From Paragorgia papillata (Eukaryota; Cnidaria; Anthozoa; Scleralcyonacea; Coralliidae): 64,000 nucleotides of DNA. Position 1 is the first letter of the stretch; every line of letters begins with the position of its first letter. The notes under the pieces are model-generated. The model saw only the letters and a program-made list of their open reading frames with translations, had not been told where the DNA came from and searched no databases. The translations under genes were made by a program, and so were the position numbers. This document shows positions 61,027 through 64,000 of the stretch, piece by piece. Location of the stretch: NCBI GenBank assembly GCA_035771165.1, contig JAWNZC010000337.1:4269501-4333500 (forward strand), written 5' to 3'.

Positions 61027-63570
61027 GTTTTTAAACATGGTTCGTATGACCGCAGTTGATGGTTTGCATCCATTGCCTTGATTTTTGTAAAGAATATAGT
61101 TTATTACTGTTTAGCAGGATTGCTGTTTTTTGTACATATTATATAATGTAATATACAGTACAGTATACCAAATTTTTCAAGATTTTCTTAGGGATGTTTG
61201 TAAGATTAAAGGTTCTCTTGGAAATATCTTAAGATGTCTTTCAGATTAAAAATTTTCTGGCAAGAAATTTTTTGATCTTTTTAGGATTCAATATTTTTGG
61301 GAAATATTTTGAAATTGTTTCGTCAAAGATTTTCAGGGATTTTTGTACAAGTGTGCTAGATATTTTCGAGTGATGCGTCCCTCGATACAATGTGTATGAA
61401 AATACAATAAAAAGCAACACGTTACAGTGGATTATTTTCTATACATGCAGTACTTATAAGCAGCATTTTCTTGTTCTTTCTGTTCTTTTCTAGGTAATTC
61501 TAGATGAGCTTCCTGCACTGCCAAAAGGAGATTGTAAAATTTCAGCGTCTTTTCATGTGAAAATGTAAGTACCTTTACAATATGTTATAGATTAAACGAA
61601 CCTATAAAATCCATCAATTACTTTATATCATAAAGTGATTACTCGGATCTCCTTGAGTCCTTGCACAAGACGTATAATACCAAGGGTGATAACATTAATT
61701 CTACTTTCACTTAACCAATTGACGACGAATATCTTTCAGTTACAAACTCTTGTATTTCGGATGAGCACAAGCTCCGACCAGACTGTAACCGGAGTTACAT
61801 ATACCACATGCTAATTATAGTATCACTATGATCTATTATGCCCTCCACCGTTGTTCTCCAATATATTATCATACTCCATATGTACAGGATCAGGTTAGCC
61901 GAACTAGCATTAGATGTATAATGATACCAACACTGATAAGTACTCCCATATAATAACGAAATGTAACTAGAGGGCACTTGGGGCCTGTTCTCAACCCCGG
62001 GACAAATTACTGTGGGGTAACTTGATCCCAGGACTGATATAGTTTTCCCCGACAGTGACGGGTCCTGGGATCATGAGAACATGCTCTTAGACTGCATATA
62101 TACCTTTGCCAGCGGTTTATTATGGCATATTTATAGGGAAATGAGATATACCGCTAACTAGGCTAGCCAATTGCACTCGTACATTAAATATAGGGGGGGA
62201 AATCTTACATGTTTTTTAGTCGACAGTCTACGACCGCTTATTTTATAGACAACGGACAATTTCATAGACTTATTTGTTACTTCAACTCAATATTCAGTTA
62301 AAAGTTTATGCTGCATAATATAAGATAATGCTGCAATTAGACATGTCTCCATTTCTTTCATCTACACGAAGAATCTTGCTATCAGATTTTTATAAAATTC
62401 TCATCCGATTGTCAACCTTCCCACAAAAAAAAATCGGTTCAATACGGTATTAAGATTTAATCATTTTGTATTTCTGATATGATTTTAATTTCTTTACATT
62501 ACGAATAAGATTTAATTATTTTATATTACTAATAAGATTTAATTACATTTTATAACATAGATGTGCTATAACGGCGTTTCCGGTTGGCTACCGTGCGTGC
62601 TCCATAACTCGGTCACAAAATAAAGAACTTTATTCTGTGACTCGATGGAGCACGGCAATTTCAAACATAATGAGAAACGCATTTTTAATCAACAAAATCA
62701 ATATTGTTTTCCATTGTTTTGTGCCTGATTCTCTGTTATAAAAGAAATGGTTCATGGTTTGACGTTCTCCATCCATAAATACTATCAAAATCAGTAGAGT
62801 GCTCGTTGGGGCCAAAATAACGACACGTCAATAACAAGCCTAACGCAAAGGAATGTAATCACGTGAGAGAAGTAAGAAAAGACGTTTCGATCGTTGAAAA
62901 GATATCGCAAGTTAACGCCTTATATGTACATGAAGTAAATATGTCGTGGACCTCCCACGGTAGTGTTTGTGTCCTTTAGATGTAACGTCGACCGCTGCTA
63001 TAATAAAGAACTAAAGAACCATATGAAATAAACTTGCCGTAAAAACTGCATTCTTTCTCTAACGTGATTACATTACTTTACGTTAAGGTGAGGTAATACG
63101 GGCAACAAATTGCTGCAACATTGTGGCGTTGCAAGTTGAATAGCGTTGTTGCACGTATTACCACCCACCTCAAACATTGTCACGCAACAATGATTTTCTT
63201 GCAAGTTGAATCAGCATGGTGCAGCAAGTAACTTTTTCAACAAATCTTTTTAACTTGCAACAAAATAATTTGTGCGTGATAATGTTTAAACTGGGTGGTA
63301 ATACGTGCAACAACGCTTTTCAACTTCTAACGCAACATTGCTGCGAGACAAGTTGCAGTAATTTGTTGCCCGTATTACCTCACCTTTAGGCTTGTATTGA
63401 CGCGTCGTTATTTTGGGCCCGACTAGCACTCTACTGATTTTTGTAGTATTGCTAATAATATTTTAATCACTCTGCATTGCTAATTTTCATTCAGCGACGG
63501 ATCTTTGCACATCCATGTGTCTGAGAAATCTTCAGGGAAATCTGTTGGAGTAACCGTTGAACATGTTTGA
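18604..63570 (+). CDS. HSPA14: HSPA14 (HSP70-like protein 14), complete, 17 coding exons
   Basis: Seventeen exons join in phase to 1533 nt, coding 510 residues, almost the length I recall for human HSPA14 (509). HSPA14 is a cytosolic, atypical HSP70 that pairs with the J-protein DNAJC2 in the ribosome-associated complex and assists nascent-chain folding. Visible family marks are the phosphate loop GIDFGNTS (residues 4-11), VVLTVP (139-144), [12 protein letters not shown] (170-181), a degenerate FGGIS in place of canonical GGGT (198-202), and the HSP70 signature [14 protein letters not shown] (332-345). The C-terminal part is short, with no lid helices, as expected for this member. Introns range from under 0.4 kb to 16.6 kb (intron 1, 18661-35218) and are full of transposons. 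The start codon is the first ATG after the divergent promoter. No frameshift or stop is seen, so the gene looks functional. Confidence 0.95.
18986..20238. mobile_element. 1.25-kb TIR transposon derivative in HSPA14 intron 1
   Basis: Inverted termini ATAGGGGAGTTCAAGGTTTA run inward for roughly 300 bp at each end. TGTGA flanks both sides (18981-18985 and 20239-20243). A 46-bp tandem duplication begins at 19164. One short reading frame (from about 19302) has [14 protein letters not shown], faintly like a THAP zinc finger start, but this is weak. Confidence 0.7.
20306..21000. mobile_element. hAT-like non-autonomous element
   Basis: The ends CAGGGGTGGATTTAG and CTAAATCCACCACTG are flanked by CATGGT on both sides (20300-20305 and 21001-21006). 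Inside is a further inverted pair (ccatagttaatagacatatac, 20432 and about 20720-20755), suggesting a nested MITE. Confidence 0.65.
22384..23112. mobile_element. TIR element with CCCCTATTAAGCGGACACC ends
   Basis: The left end CCCCTATTAACGGACACC is mirrored at 23090-23112, and TTAAGCGGACAC-type words repeat several times inside each end. It interrupts the coral-family pseudogene and carries the 5S-like SINE. Target duplication is not clear. Confidence 0.65.
22858..23036 (-). mobile_element. 5S-rRNA-derived SINE
   Basis: On the minus strand, AGTTAAGC (23025-23018) is followed 13 nt later by GTTAGTACTTGGATGGG and TGAGC, then TTTGGGAA. This reproduces box A and box C of a 5S rRNA gene with the same 13-nt gap as vertebrate 5S. 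The body that follows has CTCGAGCTTGG, GGTCTCTCCTGTGCTCCGAG and GGTTTTCCTCCCTCCG. The 5' part of 5S is missing or unrecognisable, so it is not a 5S gene. Confidence 0.75.
23923..23985. repeat. Near-perfect palindrome inside the pseudogene
   Basis: atatatcgtcacaagctttg is followed directly by its inverse caaagcttgtgacgatatat, with only a few bases at the centre. It looks like an inverted duplication of about 30 bp of coding sequence. Confidence 0.8.
24203..27070. other. Unclassified 2.9-kb insertion-like block, relatively GC-rich
   Basis: The block separates two parts of the coral-family pseudogene and is visibly less AT-rich than its surroundings. It contains a poly-G run at 24617-24636. No ORF resembles a transposase, integrase or reverse transcriptase, and I found no convincing terminal repeats. 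It may be a decayed mobile element of unknown class. Confidence 0.4.
27390..27460. repeat. Second inverted duplication inside the pseudogene
   Basis: ccaagcagttcgtgatcttt and its inverse aaagatcacgaactgcttgg are separated by an AT spacer. The right copy is in the expected coding sense; the left is the duplicate. Confidence 0.8.
28040..28100. repeat. Fold-back repeat with ACTCGGCTTCGCCTCGTG loop
   Basis: Arms gttttatcagatata / tatatctgataaaac enclose the loop at 28056-28072. Confidence 0.75.
28375..28583. mobile_element. 209-bp MITE with TAGCCTGG ends and perfect 9-bp target duplication
   Basis: Termini TAGCCTGGTACCCTGGCCC and its inverse are flanked by acatacagt on both sides (28366-28374 and 28584-28592). 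Confidence 0.88.
29523..29632. mobile_element. 110-bp MITE with TTAA target duplication in the satellite
   Basis: CCCTTT...AAAGGG ends are flanked by TTAA (29519-29522 and 29633-29636). The empty site is visible in the neighbouring satellite unit (gtattaatggcgc). A relative sharing ctctgtctaacgccagac is at about 30588-30710. Confidence 0.8.
29685..29995. repeat. Fold-back repeat in the satellite
   Basis: AAATACCAAATGGTTTT and CCGTGTTTGGATACTCTGA recur on both sides in inverted orientation around cacgagccgtaggcgagtg (29766-29784), another CTCG-type loop. Part of the right side is a direct copy, so its structure is complex. Confidence 0.6.
30093..30272. mobile_element. CRE-bearing MITE, copy 2
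   Basis: It has the same content as copy 1: TGACGTCA at 30109-30116, GGCGGCCATATTGG, and CACGTG near the right end. It splits a satellite unit, with ccat at both borders. Confidence 0.75.
31192..32813 (-). pseudogene. LINE reverse transcriptase region with frameshifts
   Basis: Motifs in order are [83 protein letters not shown] and [13 protein letters not shown]. Reading frame changes near 32480-32500, near 32460 and near 31950 (after FADD). The enzyme is therefore inactive. The catalytic FADD is intact. Confidence 0.88.
33001..35024 (-). pseudogene. LINE endonuclease region, split by a 937-bp insertion
   Basis: The first part (35024-34792) has [18 protein letters not shown] and [11 protein letters not shown], the start of an AP-like endonuclease. 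The second part (33854-33001) has [16 protein letters not shown] and [11 protein letters not shown], the remaining catalytic strands including the S-D-H motif. The insert lies between ITIPG and the following YVLFRKDRS, with cctgggatgg duplicated at both sides. Confidence 0.85.
33855..34791. mobile_element. 937-bp TIR element inserted in the LINE, perfect 10-bp target duplication
   Basis: Ends CAACCTCGTCCCCAGGGCC and the exact inverse are flanked by cctgggatgg at 33845-33854 and 34792-34801. The TIR continues into a CAAGATGGCGGCC motif on both sides. No transposase is seen. The 9-10-bp duplication suggests a Mutator-like mechanism (inference). A relative is at 40286-40601. Confidence 0.9.
35219..35299 (+). 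CDS. HSPA14: HSPA14 exon 2
   Basis: The exon is 81 nt, with acceptor caaatttag and donor CAG|GTAAAA. It encodes [20 protein letters not shown] and then AFTDKEQ, the HSP70 strand that follows the first loop. Confidence 0.93.
35425..37400 (+). repeat. Locally duplicated, partly rearranged segments
   Basis: gttggacaaaaaattgaaca with attgatcaaggtgttct-like sequence (35438-35485) recurs at 36932-36975. gagtgaacgcctga recurs (35669, 37173), as do tgtatcttttg (36628, 37288) and gaatat.gaaactt.g (36474, 37336). Order is not fully collinear. Copy A holds the TTAA MITE 35706-36187; copy B does not. Confidence 0.6.
35706..36187. mobile_element. Long-inverted-repeat MITE with TTAA target duplication, copy 2
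   Basis: The arms share words with 779-1245 (tttgtttgatatgcaaat, gagatatttca). TTAA flanks both ends (35702-35705 and 36188-36191). The right end reads CTGTCGAGGTTAGTGGCACT. Confidence 0.8.
37611..37827. mobile_element. MITE with CCACACGTATCCG ends
   Basis: ATCCACACGTATCCG... at the left is mirrored by CGGATACGTGTGGAT at the right, both followed inward by AAAACGCAATTTTTTT-like sequence. Boundaries are approximate. Confidence 0.65.
38107..38189 (+). CDS. HSPA14: HSPA14 exon 3
   Basis: The exon is 83 nt, ending in phase 2 before GTAAAC. It encodes [18 protein letters not shown] and then TNVKAVIGK, the family's G-x-A-A-K region. Confidence 0.93.
39175..39223 (+). CDS. HSPA14: HSPA14 exon 4
   Basis: This is a 49-nt exon, entered after 2 nt. 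It encodes [16 protein letters not shown] after a split serine. The donor is AAG|GTACAG and a TTTA/TTTG microsatellite starts about 14 bp downstream. Confidence 0.88.
39238..39298. repeat. (TTTA/TTTG)n microsatellite
   Basis: A tetranucleotide run in HSPA14 intron 4, just past the exon 4 donor. Confidence 0.9.
39385..40099. mobile_element. 715-bp fold-back MITE with TAGCCTGAG ends and 9-bp target duplication
   Basis: Almost the whole element is two arms of about 340 bp meeting near 39750. ccgctgctt flanks both ends (39376-39384 and 40100-40108). The outermost right base differs from a perfect inverse. Transcribed in HSPA14 intron 4, it would form a very long RNA hairpin. Confidence 0.85.
40286..40601. 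mobile_element. 316-bp MITE with CAACCTCGTCCC ends, 9-bp target duplication
   Basis: Ends CAACCTCGTCCCCGGGGCC and the inverse (one or two mismatches) are flanked by atatgccaa / atatcccaa (40277-40285 and 40602-40610). Same family as 33855-34791 by its termini. Confidence 0.82.
41041..41227. mobile_element. Fully palindromic MITE, copy 1
   Basis: Arms AACAAATAG...TGACGTC... fold completely around the loop CACTCGACTGCGTCTCGTGG (41124-41143). A CRE-like TGACGTCA lies in the right arm. The sister copy is 44780-44967. Confidence 0.8.
41361..41389. repeat. (TTGA)n microsatellite
   Basis: A short tetranucleotide run in HSPA14 intron 4. Confidence 0.9.
42135..42772. mobile_element. TIR element with GTGTTTACATGAGGC ends
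   Basis: GGGGGTGTTTACATGAGGC at the left is mirrored by CCTCATGTAAACACTCCC at the right. Interior has no coding signal. It ends just before HSPA14 exon 5. Confidence 0.7.
42786..42891 (+). CDS. HSPA14: HSPA14 exon 5
   Basis: The exon is 106 nt, with acceptor tttctag, ending in phase 1 at A|GTATGT. It encodes [19 protein letters not shown] and then [16 protein letters not shown]. Confidence 0.92.
43010..43130. repeat. Palindrome with long perfect arms
   Basis: gtactcttataaaggcacgt...aacacgaaagaagt and its inverse form arms of over 45 bp around a loop with cgcctcgtgc. A TGACGTCA-like GACGTCA lies in the arms. Confidence 0.75.
43509..43599 (+). CDS. HSPA14: HSPA14 exon 6
   Basis: The exon is 91 nt, ending in phase 2 at AG|GTAAGA. 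It includes [19 protein letters not shown], the HSP70 VITVP strand. Confidence 0.93.
43834..45069. mobile_element. 1.24-kb TIR element with TACCCTG ends and perfect 9-bp target duplication
   Basis: Ends TACCCTGATCCCAGAGGTTC and the inverse GAACCTCTGGGACCAGGGTA are flanked by attctacag (43825-43833 and 45070-45078). It contains the palindromic MITE 44780-44967. The right end is only about 60 bp upstream of HSPA14 exon 7. Confidence 0.88.
44780..44967. mobile_element. Fully palindromic MITE, copy 2, nested
   Basis: Same family as 41041-41227, with the loop AACTCGACTGCGTCTCGTGG at about 44864-44883 and TGACGTCA in the right arm. Confidence 0.8.
45133..45206 (+). CDS. HSPA14: HSPA14 exon 7
   Basis: The exon is 74 nt, with acceptor ttttctag and donor G|GTTAGT. 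It encodes [20 protein letters not shown] and ALAY, the conserved HSP70 motif at the domain I/II hinge. Confidence 0.94.
45242..45936. mobile_element. TIR element with GGCC(A/T)CACCAATTTTATTTT ends, TTA duplication
   Basis: The left end GGCCACACCAATTTTATTTT and the inverse right end are flanked by TTA (45239-45241 and 45937-45939). A 3-bp TTA duplication fits the PIF/Harbinger group. It follows HSPA14 exon 7 by 35 bp. Confidence 0.78.
46094..46130. repeat. (AAATG)n microsatellite
   Basis: A pentanucleotide run, decaying downstream into related GAAGTGAGG words. Confidence 0.9.
46302..47244 (+). repeat. GATGATCACACCT minisatellite in HSPA14 intron 7
   Basis: Dozens of degenerate 12-13-bp units (TGATGATCACACC) are arranged in direct orientation. 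A non-satellite segment at about 46605-46730 (aatctaggtaattgt... ctgtggtgctcagag) recurs at about 47448-47560, flanking the main array. Confidence 0.88.
47677..47707 (+). CDS. HSPA14: HSPA14 exon 8, 31-nt microexon
   Basis: The exon is only 31 nt, between acceptor cttttttag and donor CAG|GTCTGT. It encodes IGQDDATSN with split codons at both ends (phase 1 in, phase 2 out). The family motif GIGQD straddles the junction with exon 7, which confirms the exon. Confidence 0.85.
47830..48765. mobile_element. 936-bp TIR element with ATTGAACTCTAAGT ends and perfect 10-bp target duplication
   Basis: Ends ATTGAACTCTAAGTAGAGTGG and the inverse are flanked by ggatcaaacc (47820-47829 and 48766-48775). It splits a SINE-like sequence with a B-box-like word. 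Interior has no transposase signal. Confidence 0.88.
49052..49299. mobile_element. Mariner-like MITE (TA duplication), copy 1
   Basis: GAGATCATATAAATACTAGA and the inverse TCTAGTATTTATATGATCTC are flanked by TA. The relative is at 58301-58613. Confidence 0.78.
49470..49721. mobile_element. TTAA MITE family 2, copy 1
   Basis: Ends AGGAACAGTGTCA / TGACGCTGTGCCT (imperfect) are flanked by TTAA (49466-49469 and 49722-49725). The second copy is 53247-53696. Confidence 0.7.
49905..50470 (+). mobile_element. Retroposon-like repeat with (AAAC)n tail, copy 1
   Basis: Blocks such as tattcagttaaaa, tttttatgaaattct and atcggttcaata-like sequence recur at 62140-62460 in the same order. The copy ends in GTGACAGACTAACAAAC and a long (AAAC)n run (50311-50470). 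A 3' simple-repeat tail suggests a SINE or LINE 3' end. Reading frames in the tail are artefacts. Confidence 0.6.
50685..50846 (+). CDS. HSPA14: HSPA14 exon 9
   Basis: The exon is 162 nt, with acceptor tttcttttag and donor AG|GTGAAT. It encodes [20 protein letters not shown], then SGIYRIVDS and [17 protein letters not shown]. The phosphate-2 region is degenerate compared with canonical HSP70, as in other HSPA14 proteins. Confidence 0.94.
51047..51392. mobile_element. CRE-bearing MITE, copy 3, with nested insertion
   Basis: The left half (TGACGTCA at 51063-51070) and right half (CACGTGAGTGAAAACGATCC) are separated by a 184-bp insert with target duplication. Confidence 0.75.
51145..51328. mobile_element. 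Nested fold-back insertion with 13-bp target duplication
   Basis: ttatttcctattg is present at 51132-51144 and again at 51329-51341. The insert contains an inverted pair (aacagacgttcggtgga ... tccaccgagcgtctgtt). Parts match the tail at 11660-11760. Confidence 0.75.
51690..52340. mobile_element. Diverged relative of the 59184 element with a nested TTGCACGTATTACCACCCACC MITE
   Basis: The flanking part (ttataaacacttttgtgg..., ttgccacgaaagtgtttataaag) matches 59280-59500. The inner part (52040-52330) matches the Harbinger-type MITE at 63088-63387. The boundary between the two is blurred. Confidence 0.55.
52798..52953 (+). CDS. HSPA14: HSPA14 exon 10
   Basis: The exon is 156 nt, with acceptor tttatgtag and donor AG|GTATTT. 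It encodes [20 protein letters not shown] and later [13 protein letters not shown], matching the HSP70 SLYEG-DF segment. Confidence 0.93.
53026..53135. repeat. Fold-back repeat with CCTCGACTTCGTCTCGG loop
   Basis: Arms with GTGAATATCGGTG / CACCGATATTCAC enclose the loop at 53078-53095. It lies about 70 bp after HSPA14 exon 10. Confidence 0.75.
53247..53696. mobile_element. TTAA MITE family 2, copy 2
   Basis: AGGCGCATTGTCA / TGACACTGTGCCT ends are flanked by TTAA (53243-53246 and 53697-53700). It is longer than copy 1 because of extra sequence near 53290-53470. Confidence 0.75.
53712..54634 (+). mobile_element. PIF/Harbinger-like element with TTA target duplication
   Basis: Ends AGGTCCGTTCACAGGATCC and the inverse are flanked by TTA (53709-53711 and 54635-54637). 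Repeated GATCCGAT words fill each end. The interior keeps a scrap of transposase. Confidence 0.82.
54239..54420 (+). pseudogene. Remnant of Harbinger transposase N-terminus
   Basis: From an ATG at 54239 the frame reads [40 protein letters not shown] and GLVQERL before stops. A basic run followed by W..K...RR.E.GAY..LVQE is typical of the start of PIF/Harbinger transposases. The catalytic DDE core is absent. Confidence 0.6.
54795..54950. repeat. Palindromic fold-back repeat
   Basis: taacacttatttactgg...cagtgtgatttgtggccc and its inverse form arms of about 40 bp around a GC-rich centre. Confidence 0.7.
55291..55393 (+). CDS. HSPA14: HSPA14 exon 11
   Basis: The exon is 103 nt, with acceptor tttcttgtag and donor AAG|GTAACA. 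It encodes [20 protein letters not shown] and then [14 protein letters not shown], the HSP70 R-A-RFE helix. Confidence 0.93.
55573..55856. repeat. (TGTTG/CGTTG)n pentanucleotide array in HSPA14 intron 11
   Basis: About 280 bp of GTTGC/GTTGT units, G/T-rich on the sense strand. Since the period is 5 and few stops arise, long spurious ORFs appear in several frames on both strands. It ends about 80 bp before the exon 12 acceptor. Confidence 0.92.
55940..56068 (+). CDS. HSPA14: HSPA14 exon 12, HSP70 signature
   Basis: The exon is 129 nt (43 codons, phase 0 to 0), with acceptor cttgattag and donor CAG|GTTTGT. It encodes [18 protein letters not shown] and later [13 protein letters not shown], the adenosine-binding signature. 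A pentanucleotide array ends about 80 bp upstream of the acceptor. Confidence 0.95.
56180..56350. mobile_element. Half copy of the 60660 fold-back element
   Basis: gctgtgattggtca, aagaaatagaaaatg and gcaaacactc occur in the same order as the left arm of 60660-60970; the right arm is missing. Confidence 0.6.
56461..56547 (+). CDS. HSPA14: HSPA14 exon 13
   Basis: The exon is 87 nt, with acceptor ttcttatag and donor AAG|GTAACA. It encodes [20 protein letters not shown] and then CTARSIAVK, the linker into the truncated substrate-binding part. Confidence 0.9.
56929..57437. mobile_element. Possible diverged TTAA MITE
   Basis: The right end (GTGTCATAGGCAC before TTAA at 57438-57441) matches the 779-1245 family. 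The left end AGTGGTATTTTGACA after TTAA (56925-56928) is only weakly similar. The left limit is tentative. Confidence 0.4.
57874..57978 (+). CDS. HSPA14: HSPA14 exon 14
   Basis: The exon is 105 nt (35 codons), with donor CAG|GTAAAT and an acceptor at ttgtcaag. It encodes [20 protein letters not shown] and then [15 protein letters not shown], matching the substrate-domain P-x-P strand of the family. Confidence 0.9.
58301..58613. mobile_element. Mariner-like MITE, copy 2
   Basis: The left end TA-GAGATCATAATATAAGACTAG matches 49052-49299. The right end is diverged. GCCGCCATT and AATGGCGGCGTT lie symmetrically inside. Confidence 0.6.
59074..59145 (+). CDS. HSPA14: HSPA14 exon 15
   Basis: The exon is 72 nt, with acceptor gtttattag and donor AAG|GTATTG. 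It encodes [20 protein letters not shown] and LLAK, matching the family's SVCLELYE strand. Confidence 0.9.
59184..59610. mobile_element. Long-inverted-repeat MITE with GGACCTTTTCACCAATAG ends
   Basis: Arms of about 200 bp, including GCGGCGCCATCTTGAATTCG close to each tip. It begins 38 bp after the HSPA14 exon 15 donor. Target duplication is not resolved. Confidence 0.78.
60660..60970. mobile_element. Fold-back element with CCTCGCCTACGGCTCGGG loop
   Basis: Arms (tgtttatataacctgatgcaaacactcg, gagttgggagaattcgaaagt) fold around the loop at 60864-60882. It is followed directly by a (TA)n run. Confidence 0.75.
60973..61021. repeat. (TA)n microsatellite
   Basis: A run of about 24 TA units at the edge of the fold-back element. 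Confidence 0.95.
61494..61564 (+). CDS. HSPA14: HSPA14 exon 16
   Basis: The exon is 71 nt, with acceptor cttttctag and donor AT|GTAAGT (phase 2). It encodes [20 protein letters not shown] and HVK. Confidence 0.9.
62140..62460 (+). mobile_element. Retroposon-like repeat, copy 2
   Basis: It shares block order with 49905-50300 but lacks the (AAAC)n tail. Confidence 0.55.
62777..63440. mobile_element. TIR element carrying a nested Harbinger-type MITE
   Basis: AAATCAGTAGAGTGCTCGT at the left is mirrored at 63415-63435, and ACGACACGTCAATA-type sequence continues inward on both sides. The interior contains 63088-63387. The right end is only about 55 bp before HSPA14 exon 17. Confidence 0.7.
63088..63387. 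mobile_element. 300-bp MITE with AGGTGAGGTAATACGGGCAAC ends, TTA duplication
   Basis: AGGTGAGGTAATACGGGC and its inverse are flanked by TTA. The interior is rich in TTGCAACAA words. A diverged copy lies within 52040-52330. Confidence 0.72.
63495..63570 (+). CDS. HSPA14: HSPA14 exon 17 with stop codon
   Basis: The acceptor is ttcattcag. The exon encodes [20 protein letters not shown] and VEHV and stops with TGA at 63568-63570. The last codons (VGVTVEH) resemble the minisatellite unit that starts immediately after the stop. Confidence 0.92.
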
Positions 63571-64000
63571 ATGTGTTGGAGTAATTGTGGAACACTGATG
63601 AACATATTGGAGTGATTGTGGAACATTGTTGGATATGTGAGGATAATTGTGGAACATTACCAAACATGCAACATTGGTGATATTGTTGGATAGCTGGAAA
63701 TGTTTCAGGAACATTGGTAACACCTGGAGAATGTGATAATGGAATATTGTTCTTGTGTTGGTGATATTTTGGGACATTGTTGGACATGTTTGACATATTG
63801 GAATATGTGTAAGACATTGTGGGACATGTTGTGGTATAATTGCGGAACACTGATGGGCATATAGGAGTGGTTGTAGAACATTGTTGGATATGTTGTGGTA
63901 ATTGTGGAACACTGATGGACATATAGGAGTGGTTGTAGAACATTGTTGGATATGTTGCGGTAATTGTGGAACACTGATGGACATATAGAGACTTGAGAAT
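63571..64000 (+). repeat. Minisatellite starting right after the HSPA14 stop codon
   Basis: Units such as GTAATTGTGGAACACTGATG followed by GACATATAGGAGTGGTTGTA and GAACATTGTTGGATATGTTG repeat to the window's end. The last copies have a period of about 62 bp and are near identical; earlier ones are diverged. It lies in the likely 3' UTR. The GTTGGAGTAATTGTGGAAC word mirrors the last HSPA14 codons. Reverse-strand ORFs here are repeat artefacts. Confidence 0.88.

Noticed and set aside
63491..63984. Reverse-strand ORFs of 89-150 aa
   Set aside because: They are products of the 3' minisatellite and overlap HSPA14's final exon on the wrong strand.

Overview
This is a eukaryotic, AT-rich window from an animal genome. 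The combination of genes and repeats points to an anthozoan cnidarian, probably a coral or sea anemone. The organism call is an inference: it rests on a broken copy of an uncharacterised gene family that I recall as greatly expanded in corals, on the style of the repeats, and on intron-rich genes of conserved animal families. No genus can be named from the sequence alone.

Two real genes sit head to head on a 92-bp intergenic spacer (18512-18603). Leftward, on the minus strand, runs a coiled-coil protein gene. I reconstruct ten exons between 18511 and 624, all phase-consistent, and the 3' end lies beyond base 1. Its lysine/glutamate-rich C-terminal helix resembles animal CCDC15. Rightward, on the plus strand, runs a complete HSPA14 orthologue (HSP70-like protein of the ribosome-associated complex): 17 coding exons from 18604 to 63570, 1533 nt, 510 codons before the stop, spread over 45 kb. 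None of the many single-frame ORFs elsewhere looks like another host gene. Both start codons lie inside a copy of the motif ATGGCGGC, in opposite orientation.

Almost everything else is transposon-derived. Intron 1 of HSPA14 (18661-35218) holds: a 1.25-kb TIR element; a hAT-like element; a decayed NHL-type/coral-family pseudogene (21654-27637) broken by insertions and two inverted duplications; a tandem satellite of about 200-230 bp invaded by MITEs (29150-30770); and a dead LINE on the minus strand (30906-35040) whose endonuclease region is split by a 937-bp element with a perfect 10-bp target duplication. The later introns and the leftward gene's introns hold many MITEs with clear target-site duplications: hAT (8 bp), TTAA elements, Harbinger-like (TTA), mariner-like (TA), and a group with 9-10-bp duplications and TIRs such as TAGCCTG, TACCCTG and CAACCTCG. 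Simple repeats and a GATGATCACACC minisatellite fill further stretches, and a minisatellite begins directly after the HSPA14 stop codon.

The points most worth a second look are: (1) a short interspersed element with the internal promoter of 5S rRNA at exactly 5S spacing (22858-23036, older copy 14364-14515); (2) fold-back repeats with unrelated arms that share a CTCG..CG..CTCG loop; (3) the YY1-like motif on both start codons of the bidirectional pair; (4) a mobile element that carries CRE, YY1-like and E-box motifs in three copies; (5) a 3' minisatellite that looks copied from the last codons of HSPA14. Stretches not listed below (for example 15000-18250, 25000-26700 and 57500-58180) showed nothing I could support beyond diffuse AT-rich or repeat-like sequence.
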